Shown in pieces: positions 1-11,140 of a DNA stretch of 64,000 nt. The stretch covers positions 1 to 64,000 of the forward strand of contig CAXKVR010000445.1 of NCBI GenBank assembly GCA_964058845.1. Direction: 5' to 3'. Position numbers and translations under genes: made by a program. The notes under the pieces were generated by a model. It did not search any database, had not been told where the DNA came from, and saw only the letters and a program-made list of their open reading frames with translations. Within the stretch, counting starts at the first letter, position 1. Each line of letters opens with the position of its first letter. This stretch comes from Carex sylvatica. Lineage: Eukaryota > Streptophyta > Magnoliopsida > Poales > Cyperaceae.

Positions 1-1
1 T

Positions 2-1060
2 GTGGGGGGAATCCAAAACTCGAAAACTTAATATTCTTTTTTGTAATACCCAATGATCATCGATCCAATGGCCGGTAATACAAGAGTACCCAAGGCCATG
101 TTTACCGGCAGTCCATATGTCGGAGGTAATTGACACCTTATTGTTTTGGTATGCAAATAGAGCTTTAAGGTCATTTTTGGTGGAGGTAAACTGGTTTTTT
201 ATTTCACTAACCATCTTTCTATGATGGATCCTCTTGTACATTGGTTGACCTAACCCCCGAATGCATAACCGGGCAAAACTCGTGCAACCACCCATACTTA
301 TTGGTTGTTCTTTATGGGTAATGTACCGGGCCAATTCACTAAGCATTTTTGATTCATCGAATTTTGGATTTGTTCTGGTACCATCCGCGTTTATAAGGGT
401 TTGGATTTGTCCCGGTTCAGAATTTTCAGATGGAAACTCACCCTTTTTTTCGTGCGCCTCGGCATGTCTCTTAAAAGTACTCAAACCACTACTTTGTTTA
501 TACTCAAAAGTTTTTCGGCAAGTTTTTACCTTACATTGTCCAAAAGCCATAATGTTGTTACTCCCTCTGGTAATTTTATAAAATTTCGCCCACGGTTGAT
601 TGTATTCGGGGGGAGGTCTTTTAGTCTTCTTTCCTGCTGGTTTTTGCGGCGGATCACTTGTCGAATGAGGGACAACTTCTTCTTGAATTTCAGGTTCACC
701 TATCGAAGGTGTACATCCTACAGGAGCAGTGTCAGTGAATTGACTCGATGCTACAGAAGAAGAGCCAATGCCTCCATATGTATACTGTGGTGTCGGTTGA
801 AGTGTTTCTTGTGGAATGTATACATTTGGAGAGTTTGAAGTATAATATGGTGCATTCATTTGTGAGGGTTGTTGATAATTCAAATCTAGCATTAAATCCC
901 TTCTTTGATAATTTGGTGGATAATTTTGTGGATAATTAGGTGGTGCAATTTGGGAGGAACTTTGTGCATAATTTGGTGTATAATTTGGCATTGACGGGCC
1001 AAAAAGATCGGCCGACAGTCTCGCGATGTCCTCTTGCACGGAATCACGATGAGATGACAT
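2..1060 (-). CDS. hAT-superfamily transposase, N-terminal 353 residues, cut by window edge
   Basis: Seen: reading leftwards from the ATG at 1060-1058, an uninterrupted frame of 353 codons runs off the window. Residues 1-150 are low-complexity, rich in Asn, Pro, Tyr and Gln. A BED-type zinc finger follows: C176-x4-C181-x17-H199-x3-H203, preceded by the aromatic stretch NQPWAKFYKI and followed by KRHAEAHEKK. Near the edge, the segment VSITSDIWTAGKHGLGYSCI and then WVLQKRILSF match the start of the RNase H-like hAT transposase core; the Asp in TSDIWT is the usual first catalytic acid. Known: BED fingers bind transposon ends, and the core cuts and joins DNA. The visible part lacks the dimerisation domain, which would lie to the left. 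No stop or frameshift is present, so this copy may be intact, unlike the host genes in the window. The ATG was chosen because an acceptor-like AG lies 10 bases upstream and the protein begins there without an upstream in-frame extension. Confidence 0.88.
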   Translation of the reverse strand, partial: MSSHRDSVQEDIARLSADLFGPSMPNYTPNYAQSSSQIAPPNYPQNYPPNYQRRDLMLDLNYQQPSQMNAPYYTSNSPNVYIPQETLQPTPQYTYGGIGSSSVASSQFTDTAPVGCTPSIGEPEIQEEVVPHSTSDPPQKPAGKKTKRPPPEYNQPWAKFYKITRGSNNIMAFGQCKVKTCRKTFEYKQSSGLSTFKRHAEAHEKKGEFPSENSEPGQIQTLINADGTRTNPKFDESKMLSELARYITHKEQPISMGGCTSFARLCIRGLGQPMYKRIHHRKMVSEIKNQFTSTKNDLKALFAYQNNKVSITSDIWTAGKHGLGYSCITGHWIDDHWVLQKRILSFRVLDSPH

Positions 1061-1239
1061 TTATTAAACCTATTCAAAATAATAAATGTAAATTACTTGA
1101 CATATTAAAAAAAATGTAACCTTTTTATTTCACCTATTCAAAATAATTCTAACATACATTGAAAATAAAAAAACAGAAATAAAAAAACAGAAAATTTAAA
1201 AACAGAAAATTAAAAAACAGAAAATAAAAAACAGAAATT

Positions 1240-2900
1240 AAACTAACCTATTTTAAAAAACCTATTAAAAATAAATCCGAATTTTGAAAAATAAATCTAA
1301 CCTATTCAAAACAAATATAACCACTCTACATATTCAAATCTATAAAACTAACCTATTTTAAAAAACAGAAATAAAAAAACAGAAAATTAAAAAACAGAAA
1401 ATTAAAAAACAGAAAATAAAAAACAGAAATTAAACTAACCTATTTTAAAAAACCTATTAAAAATAAATCCGAATTTTGAAAAATAAATCTAACCTATTCA
1501 AAACAAATATAATCACTCTACATATTCAAATCTATTAAACTAACCTATTTTAAAAAACCTATTAAAAATAAATCCGAATTTTGAAAAATAAATCTAACCT
1601 ATTCAAAACAAATATAATCACTTCACATATTCAAATCTATAAAACTAACCTATTTTAAAAAACCTATTAAAAATAAATCCGAATTTTGAAAAATAAATCT
1701 AATCTATTCAAAACAAATATAATCACTTCACATATCCAAATCTATAAAACTAACCTATTTTAAAAAACCTATTAAAAATAAATCCGAATTTTGAAAAATA
1801 AATCTAACTTATTCAAAACAAATATAATCACTCCACATATTCAAATCTATACAACTAACCTATTTTAAAAAACCTATTAAAAATAAATCCGAATTTTGAA
1901 AAATAAATCTAACCTATTCAAAACAAATATAATCACTTCACATATTCAAATCTATAAAACTAACCTATTTTAAAAAACCTATTAAAAATAAATCCGAATT
2001 TTGAAAAATAAATCTAATCTATTCAAAACAAATATAATCACTCCACATATTCAAATCTATAAAACTAACCTATTTTAAAAAACCTATTAGAATTAAATCC
2101 GAATTTTGAAAAATAAATCTAACCTATTCAAAACAAATATAATCACTTCACATATTCAAATCTATAAAACTAACATATTTTAAAAAACCTATTAAAAATA
2201 AATCCGAATTTTGAAAAATAAATCTAATCTATTCAAAACAAATATAACCACTCCACATATTCAAATCTATAAAACTAACCTATTTTAAAAAACCTATTAG
2301 AATTAAATCCGAATTTTGAAAAATAAATCTAACCTATTCAAAACAAATATAATCACTTCACATATTGAAATCTATAAAACTAACCTATTTTAAAAAACAG
2401 AAAATTAAAAAACAGAAATAAAAAAACAGAAAATAAAAAACAGATAATAAAAAACAAAAATTAAACTAACCTATTTTAAAAGACCTATGAAAAATAAATC
2501 TGAATTTTGAAAAATAAATCTAACCTATTCAAAACAAATATAATCACTTCACATATTCAAATCTATAAAACTAACCTATTTTAAAAAACAGAAAATAAAA
2601 AACAGAAAATAAAAACAGAAAATAAAAAACAGAAAATAAAAAACAGAAAATAAAAAACAAAAATTAAACTAACCTATTTTAAAAAACCTATTAAAAATAA
2701 ATTCGAATTTTGAAAAATAAATCTAATCTATTCAAAACAAATATAATCACTCCACATATTCAAATCTATAAAACTAACCTATTTTAAAAAACCTATTAAA
2801 ATTAAATCCGAATTTTGAAAAATAAATCTAACCTATTCAAAACAAATATAATCACTTCACATATTCAAATCTATAAAACTAACCTATTTTAAAAAACAGA
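1240..2900. repeat. 105-bp tandem repeat array in the hAT leader
   Basis: The word tattttaaaaaacctatt recurs at 1441, 1546, 1651, 1756, 1861, 1966, 2071, 2176 and 2281, always 105 bases apart, with earlier copies at 1249 and 1354. Some units are stretched by short aaaaacagaaat runs (1340-1430, 2390-2460, 2580-2660). Degenerate A-rich pieces of the same words continue to about 3130. On the minus strand the array sits between a donor-like site near 3210 and an acceptor-like AG near 1071, so it probably lies in an intron of the transposase leader (inference). Confidence 0.9.
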
Positions 2901-3299
2901 AAATTTAAAAACAGAAATTAAAAAACAGAAATTAAATAACAGAAATTTAAAAACAGAATTTAAAAAACAGAAATTAAAAAACAGAATTTCAAAAACAGAA
3001 ATTAAAAACAAATATAATTATTTGACATATTCAAATCTAACATAAACTAAATAAATATAACATATTCAATAAATCTAACAAATCTAATTACTTAATAAAT
3101 TTAACAAACCTAACAAATGACAAATCTAATTACTTAATATTCAATAAATCAAGCATAAACTAAATGTACTCTACAAAAATAAATTAATCTAAAATGAAAT
3201 AAATGTTACCTTTAAATCTCGCGAAATTTTTTTGCGGAAGGTGCCGAACTTTGTAATTCCGTTTGCGGATTTGTGTAATGAATTAAATTTACAATTATA

Positions 3300-3425
3300 T
3301 TTTTTTTTTAAACAATAAATTAAAAAATAGTGAATAATTAAATTGGAGAATTGAGATTGAGAGAATGAGAGATGAGAGAATGAGAGTGTGAATTTTTGGA
3401 GAGGAAGATGGGGTATTTAAAGAAA
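3300..3425 (-). promoter_or_regulatory. candidate promoter and leader start of the hAT transposase
   Basis: On the minus strand a TATA-like TTTAAATA lies at about 3422-3414, followed by a CT-rich leader (3400-3350), an arrangement typical of plant promoters. It precedes the predicted leader intron. No transcript evidence is available from sequence. Confidence 0.3.
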
Positions 3426-3570
3426 ATATTGGGAGGGAATAAAATTTGAAAGAAAAAAAAAAAAAAAAACCGACGGGTGACCCGGGTGGGTCCGGCCGGT
3501 CGGGTTTGATTAGACCGGTCCGGGCCCGGTTGAACCGGCGGAAATTTGAATTCAAAAAAATTTGAATTCA

Positions 3571-3720
3571 ACGGGTCGGGTCGGGTCAGATCGGGTCCGG
3601 GTCGGGTCGGGTTGGGTCAGGTCGGGTCGGGTCCGGGTCGGGTCGAGGTCGGGTCCGGGTCCGGGTCGGGTAGGTCGGGTCGGGTCGGGTCGGGTCGGGT
3701 CGGGTCGGGCGTAAATCGGA
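3571..3720. repeat. (CGGGT)n pentanucleotide tract, near the hAT terminus
   Basis: Dense CGGGT/CCGGGT units, with up to seven tandem CGGGT copies at 3684-3716, then sparser CGGGTA/ACCCG words to about 3865. The tract lies just inside the hAT terminus. The reading frames it opens (Gly/Ser/Arg or Asp/Pro/Thr repeats) are a by-product of the five-base repeat and are not genes. Confidence 0.9.
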
Positions 3721-3889
3721 CCGGGTTTGCTCGGGTTTTGAACCAAATAACCGTACCCTACCCGTTTTTTACCCGTACCTGTGTACCCGTTTACTCGACC
3801 CATACTCGGGCTCGGGCACGGGTACTGAGCACGGGCGGGTACGGGTCGGGTTCACCCGCCACGGGTATTTGCAAAGCTCTAGTTCCTGA

Positions 3890-5552
3890 ATTAACAAGTC
3901 AAAGTTGAATTTTTTTTTTTTTTTACAATCTTAATTTTGGTTAGATATGTATTAAATTTGAGTTGATTCCAAAGATAGTTTTTCTTTCATCATTCAATTT
4001 AAAAACTTTAACGGGTAAATAATCAATTCAATTTTAAATTAATTTAATAAAGTTATTATAGAAATCCTTGAAAAATGCAAGTCTTCGATGGTGCAAAAAA
4101 GGCATTAATTAGTAATAATTAATGTCAATTTCAGAGCCCTTAATTCAAATATTTCGAGAGGAGAAAATAAGCGCAGTGCCTTTTCCTTGATGACTTAATC
4201 TAGCTATTTACTTTATTTTCTATGTTTAGTCCCAATTAACAACTTAATTTTCTTGCTTGGGTTGATGTTAGTTGAGTATAAATAATCAAACCTTATCAAA
4301 TGAAAAGTACATTTTATTTTCTTTATCTGCTTTCTTTTTATCTTTATTTATTTTCAATTTTGTAACAAATTGGCATCAATTTATTATTAGAATCTGGGAG
4401 CTAGACCTCCACATTTCTCTTCAAAAAAAATGGAAAGTACAAAATAATCTATATTTGTTTTTATTGAGAAATTCACAATATGAGCACATTGTATTTTTGT
4501 AATCTTGATAAGTACCTGTGTTATTCTTATTATATATTTCGGGTTTTAGTATCTTAATTTGAAACTTCCTCTCAGTTCTCACATTTTGAGTAAAACATTC
4601 AAGTCTGCTTTGTCGAAAAAGATTTGTCTCAATCTTTTCACTCATATCTTATCAAATTATTTAATGCGCTTGACTTCAATACATATTGAAATGACTTCAA
4701 ACTTCTAATCTAAGTAGTCCAAATTTATGTATTTTGTGAATGATGCATTTTAATACAAAATTTATAATTTAAAAAAATTTAATTTATTATAAAATCAAAC
4801 AGTCAAAAAATAAAAAGTAAAAAATTATAAATTTATTTTAATGTATTTATTTTTCGTTAATTTTTGACCGCTTGATTTTATACTAAATTCATTTGAAAAT
4901 TAGAAAACTAAAATTTTTTGGAGTTAAAGTTGACCAAAAAAATTGATGAGATCGAGCACCTTAATTATTTCTACTATTTTGATGATAAGTTTTCTTTTTC
5001 GAAGCATGCATGCATGCTACCATACTCTTCTTAATTAAATTCCTGTACTTAATTGAAGGCACCAGACAAATTGTAGATGCAGTCCGCTCTTTGTATATAA
5101 TTTCCACCTAAAACAAACAAAAATCCACACTTATCCTATACAAAGTAAATTAAATCCAAGGCGTGAACCAACCCTAGCTAGACGAGCCAGCTTTATAACC
5201 TTCATCTTTAGCAAGTATATATTAGACTTATTTTATTTTGTTCCGATCGAGAAGTTAAGATTGTATGCTATTGGGACGTCAGACATAATTTTACAAAATT
5301 CTAATTACAAGCATGTTGTATTAAATTATCCTCGTAAAAAAAAATTACAAGAAAAATATATTCAAATTCGCATTTATTTTAGTTGGTCATGCCGATAATA
5401 TAGAGTTAATTTTGTCCCGATTACACTGCAGTTTGTAATTTTAAATTAAAATTATTTGTAACATATTAATTAAATGTTCTTAAATCAGCTGAGACTCAAT
5501 TAAATTTGAGTCTGATGGGCTCCTTTTCTCCTTTTCTGTACGATCCGCTTTA
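3890..5552. other. AT-rich intergenic DNA
   Basis: No gene, RNA gene or bounded transposon recognised. Two short pieces, near 3881-3910 and 4075-4093, recur inside the insertion in element E1 (near 17003-17036 and 16455-16470), so part of this stretch belongs to an unclassified dispersed repeat. Confidence 0.5.
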
Positions 5553-5566
5553 AGATTCAAATTATC

Positions 5567-6110
5567 TTGCCTCATACTATATAATAATTAAGATTCTTAC
5601 ACATGAGGTTATGGTTAAACGGGGTTTTCATTGTGATCTTGCGTGTGTGATGTACTCTATGAACTAGTGGAGAATGCATTTTATTTGTTTTTTCAATGCA
5701 ATTATGCTACACAAGTGTGGGTATGCATGGAATCATTGGTGCAATTGGATGTTTCAGCAGATAGGTTGTGGGAGGCATCTTGGAGTAGTTACAAGATGGT
5801 GGGCAGGGAGTCTAAACGGGTATGGATGGCCCGAGTTATGATTGTTCTATGGGGTGTGTGGAAACAACGGAATGCATATATTTTCAGGCATCATGCAAAC
5901 CTCCATGGCTGTTGGCACGTGATATCAAGGAAGAGACAGAAATGTGGTTGAAATGTTGTAGAGATGCAGCTATACTTGGTTGAGGGAAGGGGAGGGGGGG
6001 GGGGGGGGGGGGTTGTTCTTTTATTTTTATTTTTTCTTTAGATTCTGAAGTTGTAAACACATTTATTATTGTACACCTGGTAGTCGCTACCTAGATATCA
6101 AAAAAAAAAA
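5567..6110 (+). mobile_element. 5'-truncated L1-type LINE with poly(A) tail and TSD
   Basis: The 15-bp word aagattcaaattatc occurs just before (5552-5566) and just after (6110-6124) this segment, with an A tract at its right end, the hallmark of target-primed reverse transcription. Only the last ~540 bases of the element were copied. They hold the end of ORF2 and a 3' UTR with a 19-G run (5994-6012). The final 40 bases carry a GGTAG-TCG-CTACC stem-loop immediately ahead of the A tail. Confidence 0.88.
5643..5951 (+). pseudogene. LINE ORF2 C-terminal fragment (zf-RVT region)
   Basis: The 102-codon frame matches the zinc-binding domain found after the reverse transcriptase of plant LINEs: the stretch YLFFQCNYATQVW followed about 45 residues later by VLWGVWKQRNAYIF, both hallmark blocks of that domain. 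The preceding Cys pair (HCDLACVM) is readable only in a different frame just upstream (5624-5650), so an indel within the gtgtgtgatgt run breaks the frame. The copy lacks the endonuclease and reverse transcriptase and cannot be functional. Confidence 0.8.
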
Positions 6111-6274
6111 AGATTCAAATTATCACTCTATAAAGGTCATGTAAATTTGTAGGTTAGTTTTTTTGTGTGATTAATCTAATAGTGTTCACAATTTTTAAAT
6201 GATTCTCTTATTTCAGTTCTTTAATCCTTGTTATATAGGCTTCCAGAGTTCTACCCGTCTATGTTTACATTGAG

Positions 6275-6422
6275 GGCATGTTCGGCTCACTATCGGGAAT
6301 GGGTGTAGGCATAGGAATTGAACTTCTTTTTACTGTTTCTGTGGGAAAATAAAAATTCAGTTCAGTTCAGTTGAACTGTATTTTTATTTTCCCACGCGAA
6401 CAGTAACAGAGCTGAACATGCC
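6275..6422. mobile_element. small MITE with ~13-bp terminal inverted repeats
   Basis: The ends GGCATGTTCGGCT and (reverse-complemented right end) GGCATGTTCAGCT match at 12 of 13 bases. The inside is a second imperfect palindrome (6330-6405) built on GTGGGAAAATAAAAAT. The termini recall plant hAT-type MITEs, but I could not find a clean 8-bp duplication. Confidence 0.65.
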
Positions 6423-9400
6423 ATGAATGAATGAATCATAAGTAATAAACTATACATTGTTTTGTATAAAATATTTGCTAATATTTGAGACTTTGGAGGA
6501 AACTTATGAAGGTAGAGAAGTTTTAATTAATTTTCTAGGAGTTCATAATTAAGTTTCCACATGTGCAATACATATTGAGTAAATGAATCAATTAAACTGT
6601 GCTTTTGTCATTACAAATGAAAATGAACATACTAATTTATTCTCTGAATATTTTTCTTGAAAGAGAATTGTCGAGGTCATGAGTCCTCCTTATTCTATTA
6701 ATATGGATACTAGGAGTGTCTAGTTACAAATTAAAATTGTTTTTAAAGAAAAAGAAAATAAAAAAAGATATTGAAAGGAAAGAAGAAAAAAAATGTTATG
6801 CCAAAAAATATGAATTAATTGTTGAATAGGACTGCCAAGTCCAATCATGATCTCTTAGGTAGAGAACCCACGGATCGGTGAATTGCTCAAAAACTTTGTC
6901 CCAATGAAGGAGTAGCTAGGAGCCTGAAGAAAGTTAATGCATATATATATATATATATATATATATAAGAAATATTTGTAGGTTGCTAGCTGTAGCAACT
7001 TCGATGCCTTGTCAGCTATTGTGGCCTGGGGAGCAGGCTAGGGGGTCGCATAAGATAAAATTCTGATATGATTTCTGATCGATCTAAATGGTCTGATCTA
7101 AGTTATGATTGGCTGAGACATATTTAGATCTGCACTAATCTTAACTGTGCAGTGAATTTATACCGATTGTACCATTATCAACACAGATCTTAGCAAAGAT
7201 TTAACAATTTAAATTAGAAGAACCTCTGTCCCTAAATTGTTAAGTTTCATATGCAAATTAATACTATCAAAATTTCAAATATCTACATTTTTTATTGTGA
7301 ACTTAACAGATATTTTCAAATAACAATTTTAGATGTAGTGGGAGGAATACGTACAGTAAAATTTAACACTTCATTGAGACATTCCAACTTATTTCTTGTT
7401 CTATTATTTTAGAAATTTGCACAAATTAAAATTTCATGACTTCTCTGTTTAGTTGGAACAAACTCATTCATGGTGTGTCCATTGTTGGTTATACTCCCTT
7501 CTATCTGTTTAAAATTATTGTTCCCAATATAACATCACATATTAATTTAAGAAGAAATAAATTTCTTTAATCATCAAAGAAATTCAATTTCATTATATGA
7601 ACCTTGAGGCCTTTAGTAAGGTGGTCTCAATATTTCACTATAAATATCTAGCTATGTTATACTTACAGTACCGTACAACTTTATTCAATCCCTCCAAGGG
7701 TCAAGTGAAAAGAAAAAGAAAAAAAAAACAAAGTCCAACCGACACAGTCATAAATGAGAAGAATGTTAATTTATAGGAAAAGTGGATTTACCTTAGTCAG
7801 GTGCCAAAATGACCTTTTTACTCTAAGCACTTGCTTCTATCCATAACTTAGGACCTACCTTTAGGTACGGTCGTTCATTATTTTTTTACCGTATATTTTC
7901 AGGATTTTTTTGAGCAGGAAACAAAGAGGTGGCATAGTTGTCAGATTGCAGGGCATGTCAGTCTCGTAAAAGAAAGAAAGAAGAGTGAATCCGAATCTCA
8001 AATGTTATGCAAAAGCAGGGCGAACCGGCCGAACTCACAGATGGAATTTCACAGGGTATACGTACTCTATTTTTCAGGGAATAGGAGTCTAGTTTATTGT
8101 ATTTATGCAAAGGCTAGGGTGTGATTCCAGTATTTGTATGTAAACGATTTTGATAAATTGAAAGCCTACCGACACTTTTCGAAAATAATAATAATAATAA
8201 AAAAAATAGAAAAGGAATAAATAAAATGAGTTGTCAAAGGATACTAACAGGTGTCTACACGGGAAGCCCTAAAATAAATTCATTTATTTTATTAATTACT
8301 TAATTTGCACTAGTAAGAAAATAATAAATTTAATATTATTATTTCCCAAGAGATAGAAAATGGGTTGCACCAAATAATATAGTAATCCAGAGTAGATAAA
8401 ACAATGTTACGTTTATATTGGTTTGGTTAATTTGGAGCTGTACCAAACTAGTAAAGATGCTAACAAGTAAATAAATAGAGTCAGGGGTGCGTATCCTCTG
8501 AGACATCTTAACTTTTGCGTGACCGACGTGTCGGGTGCCTATTCGGAGGTGATGTAGAGATCAGTATTATGTGTGCTTTGAGATTCGTGCATAACATATT
8601 TAAACAGTTGGGATTTTCAATAAAGTCACGCATGCAAAGTTTGAGATATCTGCATTGCAGGCTGTAAATGAATTCAAAGTTTTAGCTATATGTATATTCT
8701 TTATTTCTTGGATGATATGACAGGGTCGCCACTTATTTGATCCTTTCAATGGCCGGCACTTAACTGACACTTTCACGATGTGCCGCCAAAATTAATACCA
8801 CTCTTATCATTTTGACACAGAATTTGTTACTTAAGCAATTTTATTTAGAGAAGAAAAAGATATCGACTTCCACTGTACGAACTCCCAAGTCGTTGACAGA
8901 TTTATATATATGTGGCACATGAAAATACTCGTTATAATAATTTGATACCACAACTATTTAATTATAAAATTAAGAAAATCTTCTAGAAGCAGTTCTATGC
9001 TATTGACATTTTTTTTGCCACATATATATCAGTTCAATCAAATTACATATGACTATTTATTATATTTGCACGCATGTACGGTGATCAGTGGAGTCTTAGA
9101 GAAGGCTATTTTGTCGTAATCTTTTTGTTATATAGAATTCATACAACAAGCTGCAAACATTTATATGAGGAGTTTCATACTATATTGAATTCGTATAACA
9201 TTATTACATTTACAGATGACTTTTTTAGGGGAATTTTTTTATTCTAATTCTATGATGCTCTATTTAAAATCATTGAATTTTTCAGTATTGACACAAACAA
9301 ATACTCAATTTTGATGCAACAAGGTTCATTCATATATACTAGTTTTGATTTAATTCTACTTGTTTAGTGGCTTCTGTCCTTTCTCATATTTTAGCTATAA

Positions 9401-9660
9401 AGCTCACTTTTTAGAATTTAAAAAAAAAAAAGGCGTGAAAAGGCCCAATTCATTATCTCAAACTATTCATTAAAAACTACAACTCAGAGAAATAAAGCCC
9501 AACTAAAATAACCCAGGGGATACATCTAACTTACCCATAATAAAATGCAGTCCAATAGTAGTTTAAAGCTATCTATTCAATGCAAACTGAAGCAACGCAA
9601 CAACATTAATTGCTGAGGTATATAATAAGGCCACAATTAACAGAGGGATTCAAAGCATCT
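6423..9660. other. AT-rich intergenic DNA with an (AT)n microsatellite
   Basis: Apart from (AT)n at 6941-6967, I see no gene or bounded transposon. All reading frames are short and have no recognisable motif. Confidence 0.5.
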
Positions 9661-11140
9661 ATAGTTGCTCGGGAGTCGTGAGACTGATGAAGGTGCCGAT
9701 ACATGTCGATTGGAGCTTTTGCAAGGAAACTCAGCATGCTCACCAGTTATTAGCTAACATGAGAAGAACATGCGGTTTCAACGGATGTACTTGGAACTCA
9801 ACCTTAAAAAATATGCTTAAGGGCCATGCCAGCTTCCAAGAAAAACAAATTGTGTTCAGTTATGAGGCATTTTGTAGCATCCTAATCTTCATAACCATAA
9901 ACTTCTGGAATACCCCTCCATTGGTATGACTTGTGAGTGGAAATGTGGAATTTGTGTTTATTAAAAAAAAAATTGATAAAAAAAGGAGGAATATGAGCAG
10001 TAGAAATTTAAGTTGAGGCAATTGTGCCATTTACCAGTTGGAGCAAAGAGAATTACATCAAAATGTCTGAAGGTGGTACAGTTGATTTCAACCGGTCTAC
10101 TCGGATACTTCTTCGTATCCGTGTCGGACATGTATCCGATACCGATACGCGTCCGATACGTATTCCGATTCGTATCACTATACCACTACACCAACTCATT
10201 TTTATTGATAAAATAGAGTAGCTATGGTATTTAATGTATGATTGGGTCATCTTTGAAGGAAAGTTTGCAATAACCCGAACAAACTTAAGTATCTCAATCG
10301 CTGTTCCTGGAAATTAAATATGCACATAAAACCTTTTAGGTTTTCATGCTTCATAGAAAGGCCCTTAGGAGATGGGAAAGTGACCGATTGACCCCATAAG
10401 CTCCTGAGAAAATTTTACATTTTCAATAATATCCTTCTGACCTTATAGAGTAATCCAAAATCCAAATAAATGGTATATAAGCACATATATAAACATTATT
10501 AACTTACCTATAAACCCAGAAAAATCTCAATAAATTCCTACAGAGCCCAATTAACTCCAATACATCTATATAAACATTATAAACTCCACAAAAATAATAT
10601 TATTGAATATATTATTCATTTATTTTGCTACGTACGATAAGTTATTATCAAATATCAATAATAATAATATTGAATATGTAAAGTATCACTGAACATGAAT
10701 AAAACCAAAGAAAAATGATCAATAAATATTGGATGCATTACTTCCATTTTTTCTACAGATGTCACTAGTTTAGATTTTAAAGAGAAGTGTCGGAACCCAT
10801 GAGTTATTGCATCTAAATATACAACGATAGTAAAATTAATAAACAAGGAGTTTCAAAATTTTCCTCATTTCTTAGTTAGACTAGAGTGGAGTTACAAACT
10901 GACAGCAGAGAGAGATTAGAAAATCAATGCATTCATTAACTCTAAGAACCTTTTCAGACTTCTTTCTTCTCCCAAAAAAGTTCAACTACTTTCTTAAATT
11001 TCTTTAAAACTCCATTTAAAACAGAATAATTTTCTTTAAATAAATTAAAAATACAATGAACAATTGTTAGATTTGAAAGGAAAAAGAACTACGCTTGTAT
11101 TAAAAATACAATGAACTAATCACCAATAACAACTAGGGTT
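9661..11140. other. intergenic DNA, no gene recognised
   Basis: Holds an unrecognised 83-codon frame (9678-9929, no motif) and a patch at 10100-10180 of degenerate GATACG/CCGATAC words like those inside the hAT MITEs at 11.5-12.1 and 41.4-41.9 kb, probably a remnant of one of them. Confidence 0.45.

Larger units (their letters stand above)
1..3881 (-). mobile_element. hAT transposon, 5' portion up to its terminus
   Basis: The element holding the transposase appears to end at 3881. Read on the minus strand from there, the sequence begins TAGAGCTTTGCAAATACCCG, which fits the loose hAT terminal pattern (YAG-G-T-GCAAA). The 8 bases outside it (3882-3889, gttcctga) are the candidate target-site duplication. 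A related but uninterrupted sequence, tagtttctgaattaacaag, occurs near 17003-17025, consistent with an insertion point exactly here. The left terminus and the second TSD copy lie outside the window, so the boundary is an inference. Confidence 0.65.

Noticed and set aside
3546..3908. Open frames on both strands with Gly/Ser/Arg or Pro/Thr/Asp repeats
   Set aside because: Products of translating a CGGGT pentanucleotide repeat; no composition or motif of a real protein.
5004..5017. GCATGCATGCATGC as a regulatory palindrome (RY-like)
   Set aside because: Simple repeat without any nearby gene to regulate.
10013..10250. Frames with Arg/Ile/Pro-Asp-Thr repeats on both strands
   Set aside because: Caused by degenerate GATACG/CCGATAC repeats of MITE origin.
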